Source of the DNA: Acidimicrobiaceae bacterium
GTDB lineage: Bacteria; Actinomycetota; Acidimicrobiia; Acidimicrobiales; RAAP-2
Assembly: GCA_003153575.1 (NCBI GenBank)
Contig: PLZW01000037.1
Coordinates: 217,136-281,135, forward strand
Direction of reading: 5' to 3'
DNA: 64,000 nt
In this document: positions 51,966 to 60,252 of the stretch, one piece after another
Numbering within the stretch: position 1 is the first letter of the stretch
Layout of the letters: every line of letters begins with the position of its first letter
The notes under the pieces: model-generated
Seen by the model: only the letters and a program-made list of their open reading frames with translations
What the model was told of the DNA's origin: nothing
Databases searched by the model: none
Position numbers and translations under genes: made by a program

Positions 51966-53252
51966 GTGCCAAGTGTTCCGGTTGTCTCCGTATGCGTGCT
52001 CGTGCTTTCGGACACCGCCTTGGTCACTGACTGCCTTGCCTCGTTGACGACCACGGTGCGGAAGGGTGAGACCGAATTCGTGGTCGTCGCCAATGGGACG
52101 TCGGATGGGGCCCGTCAGGTGCTTGAGGAACGCGACGACATCGTCCTCGTTCGTAGCGGCACCAACCTGGGGTTTTCCGGCGGATGCAACCTGGCCGCCG
52201 AAGTCGCACGTGGAAGGTACCTGGTCTTTCTGAACGACGACAGCACCGTCGAGGCGGAATGCATCGATCAGCTGGTGGTGACCGCAGAGTCCGATCGTTC
52301 GCTCGGAGCAGTCGGAAGCCGGATCCTGTCCAGTGACGGTTCTCTTCAAGAGGCAGGTTCGGTGTTGTGGAGCGACGGTTCGACCGCGCATGTCGGCGTG
52401 GGCCTGCCCGCTGGCTCCACTGCCTATTCCTATCTTCGGGACGTCGACTACGCATCGGCCAACGGGCTGCTCGTCAGGCGGGAGGCTTGGGATGCCGTCG
52501 GCGGATTCGACGAGATCTTCTTCCCTGCATACCTCGAAGACGTAGATCTGTGCATGGCTCTGCGACGCCATGGCTACCGGGTGGTGTATCAGCCCCGGGC
52601 GCGAATACGACATCTAGAGAGCCAGAGCACCACTACCTCGTATCGCCGCTTCCTGATGCAACGCAATCGTCGGCTATTCGCCGAGAAGTGGCCCACGGAA
52701 CTGATCCGGTTCGACGACAGACCGCGCGAAGTTGATGCCACGGCGGTCGACCGGGCCGTCCACCTGGCGCGGGGGTCACCTCGCCGGTTGGTGGTGGCGA
52801 TCGGAACTGGTGGCCGAGCGCCCGACGGCATGTGGTCGGTGACCGAGGAGCTTGCGGATGCCGGTTGGGCGGTGACCGTTGCCCTGACCCCTGCGAGACA
52901 CGGACATTCCTCACACCCGGTTGAGTCGGATCGGATGGGTCGGCTCTCTGACCTGGGTGTGGACGTTCATCACGGATCGGTCAGAGATTTGTTCGCCAAA
53001 TCCGGCGCCGATTTCGAAGCCGTAGTCGTAGCGGGAGGGCCAGCCGGCTGGCATCGATGGCGAAGGTGGTCCACCACCGTCCGGGTGCGCGGCGGCCGGG
53101 TCCCGATCGTCCGCATAGCAGATCGGACCCCTGAAGCCGCAGGCCGATCCATCGTGAGGGTGGTCGAAACCGTGGCGCAGGGCGCCCGTTCGGGATCGGA
53201 TTTCCGCTCGACCGAACCGCTATCATCTCCCAATGGTCATGGGGGCAGATGA
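51966..53252 (+). CDS. Glycosyltransferase family 2 with a C-terminal extension
   Basis: The 428-residue protein has a GT-A domain: SVPVVSVCVLVLSD at the start, NLGFSGGCNLAAEVARGRY, DxD in LVFLNDDSTVEAE and the catalytic acids in EIFFPAYLEDVDLCMALRRHG. It resembles rhamnosyl and GalNAc transferases. The last 150 residues form an alpha/beta domain (VVAIGTGG, VVVAGGPAG) with a GT-like look but no clear family. A promoter and the next gene overlap its end. Confidence 0.85.
   Translation: MPSVPVVSVCVLVLSDTALVTDCLASLTTTVRKGETEFVVVANGTSDGARQVLEERDDIVLVRSGTNLGFSGGCNLAAEVARGRYLVFLNDDSTVEAECIDQLVVTAESDRSLGAVGSRILSSDGSLQEAGSVLWSDGSTAHVGVGLPAGSTAYSYLRDVDYASANGLLVRREAWDAVGGFDEIFFPAYLEDVDLCMALRRHGYRVVYQPRARIRHLESQSTTTSYRRFLMQRNRRLFAEKWPTELIRFDDRPREVDATAVDRAVHLARGSPRRLVVAIGTGGRAPDGMWSVTEELADAGWAVTVALTPARHGHSSHPVESDRMGRLSDLGVDVHHGSVRDLFAKSGADFEAVVVAGGPAGWHRWRRWSTTVRVRGGRVPIVRIADRTPEAAGRSIVRVVETVAQGARSGSDFRSTEPLSSPNGHGGR
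53221..53226 (+). promoter_or_regulatory. -10 box TATCAT for the leaderless coiled-coil gene
   Basis: TATCAT ends 6 bases before the ATG at 53233. The longer string CCGCTATCAT is identical to that before cysD (59299-59308). It lies inside the end of the GT2 gene. Confidence 0.4.
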
Positions 53253-53553
53253 TGGTGGGAGGAACGGTGACGGCGAAGCACTCAGTCGTATCGATGAACT
53301 CGAACGGGAATGCTTGAGGGTGACTGCATGGGCAGAGCAGTTACTGCGGGAGCTCCGCTTCGCCAAGGCGGAGATCGAGGTAAAGGAAGAGTACATCGTA
53401 GCGAAGGATCAGTATATCGCCACACTCGAATCCGGCTCCGACCTCGAAGCAACTCTCGACATCCTTCGGGCAAAGACGGCGTATATCGAGTCGCTGCCGT
53501 CGGTCAGGATGAAGGTATGGATCCAGGGCGTTCAGTGCAAACTCAAGAGATGA
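53233..53553 (+). CDS. Small coiled-coil protein of unknown function
   Basis: The 106-residue protein is helix-rich with heptad-like spacing (LSRIDELERECLRVTAWAEQ to KEEYIVAKDQYIATLESG). It ends in a basic tail (SVRMKVWIQGVQCKLKR). Similar basic, coil-prone ends appear in glycan-locus sulfotransferases and glycosyltransferases, including the protein at 55018. A scaffold or membrane-association role is possible. The start overlaps the GT2 gene by 20 bases. Confidence 0.55.
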   Translation: MVMGADDGGRNGDGEALSRIDELERECLRVTAWAEQLLRELRFAKAEIEVKEEYIVAKDQYIATLESGSDLEATLDILRAKTAYIESLPSVRMKVWIQGVQCKLKR

Positions 53554-53694
53554 GCGCCGTTTGGGGCTCGACCGACCGGGGTTCAAGAGTTGTTGCTCTT
53601 GAGGTGGCACGATCGTTGAGTGGAGATCGCCGTGTCCAGTGCACGGTAGAAACCAAATCCGATCGGCCGAGAGCCAAGTGATGTTGGGTTCTCC

Positions 53695-54942
53695 ATGAGA
53701 ATTTTACTAGTCGCCGACGAATTTCCCTGGCCGACGTTCGGGGGGGGACGGATGCGGTTGGCCATGGTTATCGAGGCCGTCTCGCAGTTGGGTGAGATTG
53801 ATCTGTTTGCCATGCACAGCTCGGAACAGATGGACCTCGAGTTGCCTCCGACCCTCTCCGTCGAAAGATTCGCAGCGGAGGTTCACAGGCCGCCACCCAG
53901 TGCGTGGCGCTGGAGATCGACTTGGCTTGCCCAACGCAGTGTTCCCATGGAAGTTGTCCTGCGGACGGGGGATCCCTCACTACGGCTCAATTTCGCTCGC
54001 TGGGTGCGGGACAGGTACGACGTTGTCTGGTTCAGTACGGCGGCGGTGTATGCCCAAATGGGACGACCCGATCTGGGACCGACGATCGTCGATTTGGACA
54101 ACCTGGAGGACGTCAAGGCCGCTCAGCGTGAAAAACTGCTCCGGTCGGAATGGCCCCGGAATGGACTCACCAGCTCCGTCCGCCACGCCATCGCAATTGC
54201 GCAAACCAAGAAAAACGTGCGTGATTGGAGGGCGTTGCAACGTTCAGTGGCCGCTGATGTCGAGCGAGTCGTGCTGTGCAGCAACATCGACCTAGGTCGT
54301 GCGGGATTGCCCAATGCCGTGGTGATCCCGAATACCTACCCCCGACCGCTGAAGAGCGCAGGTCATGGGGAAGTCAGAAATCCATCGGTCGTCCTGTTCC
54401 AAGGGAGCCTCACGTACACCCCTAATATGGACGCGGCGGAGTGGCTCGTCGGACAGATCGTGCCTCGACTGCAGGTGAAGGTCCCCGAGGTCGAGGTCCG
54501 ACTCGTCGGAAAGTCGGCCCCGGGTGTCGCTCGTCTTCACCATCCCCCCGCGGTGACCGTGGTCGGGCAGGTACCGGAGATGGAGCCCGAATTGGCCCGG
54601 GCCGACATCGCTGCTGTTCCCCTCAGGATCGGAAGCGGCACGCGCCTGAAGATCCTAGAGTCGTTCGCCCACCGGGTGCCCGTCGTGTCCACGACGGTCG
54701 GCGCCGACGGCCTCGATGTGCAGGACGGCATCCACCTGCTGTTGGCCGATGATGCCGAGGGATTCGCCGAAGCCTGCCGGCGACTCCTGACGGACGCTGA
54801 TCTCCGAGGGCGCCTCGTCGATGCGGCTGAGGAACTGTTTGTCGAACGCTACGAGTCGACGCGGGTCAGAGAGCAGGTCCAGCGGCTGGTGCGCGATGTG
54901 GTCGGGGCAGAAGTGGATGCGCCGGACCCCCTTGACAATTGA
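53695..54942 (+). CDS. Glycosyltransferase family 4-like protein, paralog 3 of 3 (FPWP group)
   Basis: The 415-residue protein begins RILLVADEFPWPTFGGGRMR. It has VVLFQGSLTYTPNMDAAEW, AAVPLRIGSGTRLKILESFA and HRVPVVSTTVGADGL in the donor domain. It is intact and aligns along its whole length with the broken gene at 32008-33237 (shared PNMDAAEWLV and GSGTR-x-KILESFAHR). Compared with that gene the Trp of FPWP is present. Its ATG is 142 bases after the coiled-coil gene. Confidence 0.88.
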   Translation: MRILLVADEFPWPTFGGGRMRLAMVIEAVSQLGEIDLFAMHSSEQMDLELPPTLSVERFAAEVHRPPPSAWRWRSTWLAQRSVPMEVVLRTGDPSLRLNFARWVRDRYDVVWFSTAAVYAQMGRPDLGPTIVDLDNLEDVKAAQREKLLRSEWPRNGLTSSVRHAIAIAQTKKNVRDWRALQRSVAADVERVVLCSNIDLGRAGLPNAVVIPNTYPRPLKSAGHGEVRNPSVVLFQGSLTYTPNMDAAEWLVGQIVPRLQVKVPEVEVRLVGKSAPGVARLHHPPAVTVVGQVPEMEPELARADIAAVPLRIGSGTRLKILESFAHRVPVVSTTVGADGLDVQDGIHLLLADDAEGFAEACRRLLTDADLRGRLVDAAEELFVERYESTRVREQVQRLVRDVVGAEVDAPDPLDN

Positions 54943-55017
54943 GGTTCATCTTGTCAGGGAACGGGCTCGCTACTGCGCGTCACAGATGGAACGGATGGTC
55001 TGGCGCCCCCGACTGCC

Positions 55018-56028
55018 TCAACCGGTGTCTCGACCGGTTCCCTTGATGCCCGCAATGATCGATCGAAGTGGCTGTGTCACCCGCCAACTGGTGGATCCGC
55101 GGAGCCGATCGAGAGCGAGCTGCTTCTCTCGCACACTGGCCTCAAGTTCCTCCACCTTGCGGGTTCGGCCCTCGCGGCGTGCTGCAATGACCGCAGAGGT
55201 CCAGCTCGACTCACTTGTGAGTGCCATGGGATCCATCGGCAGGTGACCACCTCCGGCGGCCGCCAAGCGGGCAATTAGGTCGCGCTGCGGTGCGAGGAGC
55301 AGTTCGCCATCGGAATCGAGATCAGCATTCGGCCGCGCCGTGATGGTCGAGATCCCAAGTCCCACGTCCCACGGAATCGATTCGGAGGCGAATTGAGGTC
55401 GAGAACGCAACCAGTCGGCCAGGGAGCCGATGGTGCCAGATGGATCGTCCACGAGTGACTCGTAATTGCAGACATACGTGTCCAGACCGACCAGGTGCTC
55501 GAGAGCGGACCGGTTGTACCGCTCCCATAGTGCGATCCCCTCGGCAAGGTGCAGCCCATTGCGCCGGCGCAGTGAGCGTGCCACCGACAAGGGTGACCGC
55601 CAGACCAGGACCGCGGTGGGAGGCGACGGGAAAAAGTGCTGCCAGTGGGGGAGAAGGATGCATAGGCGTGGGTCCTTGCAGACGAGGGGACCGGCATCCG
55701 GAAACGCCCGTCCGGCTGCCGAGGTGGGGTTCCGTGCCTCCCCAACTTCGGCGCCGTCCTCCCAATGTGGAGGCAGATCAGGCGGTGCTTCCCAACTGCC
55801 TCCAAGATCGGCAAGGAGCTCGTCGTTGTACGCGGAGATCGACACGCTTTCCCAATGCTCCGGATTGCTCTCGTGCCATCCCATCAGGTCGTCAGGATGC
55901 GGCGTCTGAAAACCAAGCCCGCCGAGCGCTCCTGAGACGGCCGACGTGCCGCTGCGGTGCATCCCGAGTACGACCAACCACGGACCGGGTGGCATCGGAC
56001 CGGATCGTCGGTCGACGTCCGGCCTCAT
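55018..56028 (-). CDS. Sulfotransferase family protein, paralog C (distant)
   Basis: The 336-residue protein has the PAPS-loop form VVLGMHRSGTSAVSGAL (about 19-35) and VCKDPRLCILLPHW. The 3'-phosphate-like region is VLVWRSPLSVARSLRRRNG. It belongs to a different sulfotransferase branch than the two others (GMHRSGTS type). The C-terminal 55 residues form a basic coiled coil (REGRTRKVEELEASVREKQL). An in-frame Met12 is an alternative start. Confidence 0.8.
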   Translation of the reverse strand: MRPDVDRRSGPMPPGPWLVVLGMHRSGTSAVSGALGGLGFQTPHPDDLMGWHESNPEHWESVSISAYNDELLADLGGSWEAPPDLPPHWEDGAEVGEARNPTSAAGRAFPDAGPLVCKDPRLCILLPHWQHFFPSPPTAVLVWRSPLSVARSLRRRNGLHLAEGIALWERYNRSALEHLVGLDTYVCNYESLVDDPSGTIGSLADWLRSRPQFASESIPWDVGLGISTITARPNADLDSDGELLLAPQRDLIARLAAAGGGHLPMDPMALTSESSWTSAVIAARREGRTRKVEELEASVREKQLALDRLRGSTSWRVTQPLRSIIAGIKGTGRDTG

Positions 56029-56144
56029 CGCAAGGCCAGCTTGCTAGTCATTTTCGGCCCCCGATTCGACAGTGCTGCGCATGTTCGCATTCGATATTGT
56101 CTCCGTCAGGCCCGCGGTTGAGGGGCATTCGTTGCAGGTGGCGC

Positions 56145-56330
56145 ATGGATATCCGACACTTGTCTCGAAATGTCGTGGGACGAGTGCTGGACCACCCACT
56201 CGTCGTGTCTCTGTTCGGATGGTAGTTGGGCAGGTGGAACGAAGGTGCTGTCCGCCTCGGGGTCGGAGATCCGGCGCCCCTGGTCCGACGCGACCGTGAG
56301 ACTAGGGCAGAACAAACCGCGGAAATTCCG
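56145..56330 (+). pseudogene. Possible N-terminal stub of a class I methyltransferase
   Basis: The frame from the ATG at 56145 reads RHLSRNVVGRVLDHPLVVSL and FGW before TAG (56223-56225). A neighbouring frame continues AGGTKVLSASGSEIRRPWSD. Together this resembles the start of methyltransferases whose N-terminus reads 'LDHPLVYxLFxxxxGG' before the SAM loop. No SAM loop follows. The remainder of 56029-56362 shows nothing else. Confidence 0.3.
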
Positions 56331-56362
56331 GGTGAGGTGCATCCGACACATTGGCGTGCCAC

Positions 56363-57490
56363 CTAACGGGCGAGCGCCCCGATGACGCCGGCGACTCGTT
56401 CCAAGTCCTCATTAGACAGCCCCGATCCGGTGGGGAGACACAGGCCCTGATCGAAGATGTGGGCGGCTACCGAGCCACCAACCACGGGACTTGCGGCAAA
56501 AACGGGTTGGAGGTGGAGGGGCTTCCAGGTGGGGCGTGCTTCGATATCGACCGATTCGAGGGCCAGTCGAACGGCCTCTCGATCGACGCCGAACTGCTCC
56601 GGGTCGATCGTGATGCAGGTGAGCCAGTAGTTGGGCTCGCCGTACGCCGCGATCGGCATGAACCCGATACCAGGTAGCTCGGCCAACGCGGTCCGGTAGT
56701 ACTCATTGATCCGACGCCGACGTTCGATCCGGCTGTCGAGGCCCCGCAGCTGGGCCCGGCCCAGAGCGGCCAGCAGGTTACTGAGCCGGTAGTTATACCC
56801 GACGACGGAGTGTTCGTAGTGCGGAGACGGGTCCCGGGCCTGGGTGGCCAGGTAACGGGCGCGGTCAGCTACATGAGCGGATTCGGTGACCAGCATGCCG
56901 CCCCCACTTGTCGTAATGATCTTGTTTCCGTTGAACGAGAAGACCCCCGATGCCCCGAACGAACCTGCAGCGCGACTCCGGTAGGTTGCGCCAAGCGCTT
57001 CGGCAGCATCCTCGACCAGCGGGACGCCGTAGGAGTCGGCCAAGGGGAGCAGCCGGTCGTAGTCGGCCGCCTGGCCGTACAGGTCGACGGTTACCATGGC
57101 TCGTGGGAGGAGCCGGCCGTCACGCGCCCGGTCGGAGAGTTCCTCCGCAACCAGGTCCGGATCGATATTCCACGTCGTCGGCGAGCAATCGACGAAGACT
57201 GGTTCGGCTCCGAGGTAGCGGACGGCATTGGCCGTCGCCACGAACGTGAACGACGGCACCAGGACTTCGTCACCCGGCCCCACCCCGAGCATCAGGAGGG
57301 CGAGGTGGAGTGCGGCCGTGCCACTCGATAGTGCGACGGCGTGTCCAATGCCGACTCGGTCAGCGATCTCGGCCTCGAACGCGTCGACGTCCGGACCGAG
57401 CGGCGCGATCCAGTTGGAGTCGAAGGCTGCGAGGAGCATGCGGCGTTCCTCGGGCCCGACTTCGGGAGGGGAGAGGTAGATGCGACTCAT
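56363..57490 (-). CDS. PLP-dependent sugar aminotransferase (DegT/DnrJ/EryC1/StrS family, PglE/PseC-like)
   Basis: The 375-residue enzyme transfers an amino group from glutamate to a 4-keto UDP-sugar. The Schiff-base Lys is K190 in FSFNGNKIITTSGGG, and D161 in VEDAAEALGA contacts the PLP. The opening IYLSPPEVGPEERRMLLAAF is typical of the branch that makes UDP-4-amino-sugars. It overlaps the WecA-type gene by 4 bases, forming an operon with it and the GNAT gene. The CapD-type dehydratase at 22220 would make its substrate. Confidence 0.9.
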   Translation of the reverse strand: MSRIYLSPPEVGPEERRMLLAAFDSNWIAPLGPDVDAFEAEIADRVGIGHAVALSSGTAALHLALLMLGVGPGDEVLVPSFTFVATANAVRYLGAEPVFVDCSPTTWNIDPDLVAEELSDRARDGRLLPRAMVTVDLYGQAADYDRLLPLADSYGVPLVEDAAEALGATYRSRAAGSFGASGVFSFNGNKIITTSGGGMLVTESAHVADRARYLATQARDPSPHYEHSVVGYNYRLSNLLAALGRAQLRGLDSRIERRRRINEYYRTALAELPGIGFMPIAAYGEPNYWLTCITIDPEQFGVDREAVRLALESVDIEARPTWKPLHLQPVFAASPVVGGSVAAHIFDQGLCLPTGSGLSNEDLERVAGVIGALAR

Positions 57491-58449
57491 GCGGTGGCTC
57501 CCTGATCAGGTGAGATCGCCCCGGTACTGGTCGCCAAGACCACGAGTAGCACGGCGACCAGTAGATCGAAGGCGATGATGGGTCCGAGTCCGAGGTGGCG
57601 TGCCACGGCGACCGCACCCAGGCCCAGCACCGCCTCGATCCCGATGTAGGCCAGACTTGCCCGACTGCGTGTCCATCCGCGCGTCACGAGTCGATCGTAG
57701 GGATGCCTGCGATCACCGGCCATCAGTGAGGTCCGGCCCCGAAGTCGGCGGATCACGGCAAAGGTCAGCTCGGCGGCGGGCAGAGCCACCAGGGAGAGGG
57801 CGGCCAGGCCCAGCTCGAGGGAGAGATGCGGCGCCCATGCTTCGCCCAACAGGATGGCCAAGGCCGTACCCAGGAGGTACGCGCCTCCGTCGCCCAGGTA
57901 CACCTGGGCAGGCGGCCGATTGAAGACAAGGAATGCCAAGAGTGCCGGGCCCAGGGCCGCGGCCAGCTGCCTGCCCGGCCCGACCAGGAGTAGTGCGAAC
58001 GACAGGGCGGCCACGGCGCCGACGCCCCCGGCCAGCATATCGAGACCGTCCAACAGGTTCACTCCATTGATGAGCAGGACCGTGACAAGCACCAATAGCA
58101 GCGCGGCCAGCGGGCCACCGAAGCCTACCGGACTGGTCGCGACGACCATCGCTCCTACACCGACCTCGCCGACGAGTCGGACCCAGGGTGCCAGGTCGAA
58201 GCGGTCGTCGGTCACGCCGAGGAGCAGTGCGGCGGCCAGGGGAATGAGGACTGTCGGTCGTCCGGACAGGGCACCCACGGCGGTGCCCGCGAATACGGCA
58301 ACCCCGCCCAAATACGGGATCGGCGCCTCCTGCTGCTTGAGTTCACCCGGCCGGTCCACGATGCCGGTTCGCTTCGCCACGACGATCATTGCCGGCGTGA
58401 CCACAAGGGCAGCCACGAACGAGACGATTGCGATCAGGGGAATCGTCAC
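57487..58449 (-). CDS. Polyprenyl-phosphate sugar-1-phosphate transferase (WecA/MraY-like)
   Basis: The 320-residue membrane protein has about ten helices. It links a sugar-1-phosphate from a UDP-sugar to undecaprenyl phosphate and so begins glycan synthesis. Family motifs: D81-D82 in GVTDDRFDL, NGVNLLDGLDMLAGG, YLGDGGAYLLG and the UDP-sugar end loop GDRRHPYDRL. It overlaps both neighbours by 4 bases. It is the only initiating enzyme seen in the window. Confidence 0.92.
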   Translation of the reverse strand: MTIPLIAIVSFVAALVVTPAMIVVAKRTGIVDRPGELKQQEAPIPYLGGVAVFAGTAVGALSGRPTVLIPLAAALLLGVTDDRFDLAPWVRLVGEVGVGAMVVATSPVGFGGPLAALLLVLVTVLLINGVNLLDGLDMLAGGVGAVAALSFALLLVGPGRQLAAALGPALLAFLVFNRPPAQVYLGDGGAYLLGTALAILLGEAWAPHLSLELGLAALSLVALPAAELTFAVIRRLRGRTSLMAGDRRHPYDRLVTRGWTRSRASLAYIGIEAVLGLGAVAVARHLGLGPIIAFDLLVAVLLVVLATSTGAISPDQGATA

Positions 58450-59096
58450 GTCGGTGTCCTACCGCCCGGACCTGCGGCAACCGGGTCCCACTGCAACAGC
58501 AGCGATCTCGACCCGGCATGCAGTTCGAACTCCGCCGCCGCCACGAAGCCGGCCCTTCGATAGAGGTCGATGGCGCCTGAGTTACCGGTGGCCACGATGA
58601 CGTAGGCGGTGCTCCCCCCGGTTCGGTCGACTTCGGAGAGGAAGGAGTCGACCAGCCCCTTCCCGATGCCACGGCCTTGGTGGCTGGGGTCTACGGCAAT
58701 GGCCAACAGCTCGGTGCCCTCACCGGTGCCGGCTCCGTCGCCTGCACCGTGCCGGAGCGTCTCGAGTACCCGGCGCCATCCCAGCACCAGACGGCGGGCC
58801 ACGCCCAGAGAGGCCCGGATCCCGTCGCGCCAGACGAATGAGCGGTAAAGAGCCGTCACATCGCAGGATCCGGCGATGAATCCCACTACGTGGTCATCGG
58901 CTTCTGCGACGATCAGGAAGGATGATGGGGACAAGGAGATCCGCCGGTAGAGATGGGTCAGGAAGCCGGGCCCCAGGAAGGAGAGGAACCCCTCGCTGAT
59001 CTCATCGGCATGGAGTCGGGCGGCAGCGGCGGCATCTGCCTCGGTGGCCTCCCGGAATGTCGGCTTGTGGCCGTCCTGGCCTCTCGTGCCTGTCAC
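58446..59096 (-). CDS. GNAT-family N-acetyltransferase
   Basis: The 216-residue protein has the acetyl-CoA motif LLAIAVDPSHQGRGIGKGL near residues 130-148 and the closing NSGAIDLYRRAGF. Its place in an operon with an amino-sugar aminotransferase suggests it acetylates the new amino group, like PseH or WecD. That is inferred from context. The start is GTG. It is first in the operon and divergent from cysD. Confidence 0.82.
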   Translation of the reverse strand: MTGTRGQDGHKPTFREATEADAAAAARLHADEISEGFLSFLGPGFLTHLYRRISLSPSSFLIVAEADDHVVGFIAGSCDVTALYRSFVWRDGIRASLGVARRLVLGWRRVLETLRHGAGDGAGTGEGTELLAIAVDPSHQGRGIGKGLVDSFLSEVDRTGGSTAYVIVATGNSGAIDLYRRAGFVAAAEFELHAGSRSLLLQWDPVAAGPGGRTPT

Positions 59097-59294
59097 CCTC
59101 GCCTCCGGAGCGGGTACGCAGGAGGGCAGTCCGAGGGCCCGAGGCGGGCGGGGTCACGCATCGGCTGCCGACTCCCGGTGCTTCCCCCGTTGGGCCCCAT
59201 CGTGGTCTCCTCCCGCCACGGCGGCAGGGCCGGTCCTGGCATGCAGCTCGATGTCGTCGGAATACGAGTCTACGGACTATTTCTCAATGCAGAC

Positions 59295-59308
59295 TGATCC
59301 GCTATCAT
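59295..59308 (+). promoter_or_regulatory. Promoter element TGATCCGCTATC with -10 TATCAT before cysD
   Basis: TATCAT (59303-59308) ends 8 bases before GTG 59317, which fits a leaderless start. The first 12 bases repeat exactly those at 24685-24696 before the Wzz-like gene. Confidence 0.4.
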
Positions 59309-59316
59309 GGCCTTCT

Positions 59317-60252
59317 GTGAATGAGAGCAGTGGGGCAGGGCTGGCCGGGCAGTACCAATTGTCGAACCTGCGCGCCATCGAGACCGAATCGATTCATATT
59401 ATTCGGGAGGTGGCGGCAGAGTTCGAACGACCGGTTTTGCTCTTCTCGGGTGGCAAGGACTCGGTGGTCATGCTCCGACTCGCCCAGAAGGCGTTCTGGC
59501 CGGGTCGCATCCCCTTCCCGGTGATGCACATCGACACCGGCCACAACTTCCCGGAGGTCCTCGCGTTCCGCGATCGGATGGTTTCCGAGCTCGGCGCCAA
59601 CCTCGTGGTCGCCTCGGTGCAGGAGTCGATCGACTCCGGTCGTTCGGTCGACGAGGGGGGACCGGACCCATCGCGCAACCGGTTGCAGACCCGCACCCTC
59701 CTCGACGCTATCGCCGAGTACAAGTTCGATGCCGTCTTCGGAGGCGCTCGCCGGGACGAGGAGAAGGCGCGGGCAAAAGAGCGCGTCTACTCATTCCGTG
59801 ACGACTTCGGGCAGTGGGACCCGAAGAACCAGCGTCCGGAGCTGTGGTCGCTCTACAACGGACGCCATCGGGCCGGTGAGCACATCCGTGTCTTCCCACT
59901 CTCGGACTGGACTGAACTCGACATATGGCAGTACGTGGGTGAGGAAGGACTCGAGTTGCCTTCGATCTACTTCTCCCACCGCCGTGAGGTGTTCCGCCGC
60001 GACGGCATGTTGATCTCGGTCGGGCCATTCGTCAACGCTCGTGGCGAAGAGGAGATCATCGAAACCAGCGTCCGCTACCGGACCGTGGGCGACATGACGT
60101 GCACCGGAGCCGTGGAGTCCTCGGCGGTCAGCGTCGACGAGATCATTCTCGAGGTGGCAGCGTCCCGACTCACCGAACGGGGCGCCACACGCGCCGACGA
60201 CCGGGTGAGCGAGGCAGCCATGGAGGACCGCAAGCGGGAGGGCTACTTCTAG
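59317..60252 (+). CDS. cysD: Sulfate adenylyltransferase subunit 2
   Basis: The 311-residue CysD, with the GTPase CysN, makes APS from ATP and sulfate. The PP-loop LFSGGKDSVVMLR lies about 40 residues in. MHIDTGHNFPEV, FGGARRDEEKARAKER and the closing KREGYF are diagnostic. I chose GTG 59317 because a -10 box sits 8 bases upstream. An ATG at 59287 would add ten residues. The stop TAG directly abuts the cysN start. In this window it heads the PAPS operon. Confidence 0.95.
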   Translation: MNESSGAGLAGQYQLSNLRAIETESIHIIREVAAEFERPVLLFSGGKDSVVMLRLAQKAFWPGRIPFPVMHIDTGHNFPEVLAFRDRMVSELGANLVVASVQESIDSGRSVDEGGPDPSRNRLQTRTLLDAIAEYKFDAVFGGARRDEEKARAKERVYSFRDDFGQWDPKNQRPELWSLYNGRHRAGEHIRVFPLSDWTELDIWQYVGEEGLELPSIYFSHRREVFRRDGMLISVGPFVNARGEEEIIETSVRYRTVGDMTCTGAVESSAVSVDEIILEVAASRLTERGATRADDRVSEAAMEDRKREGYF

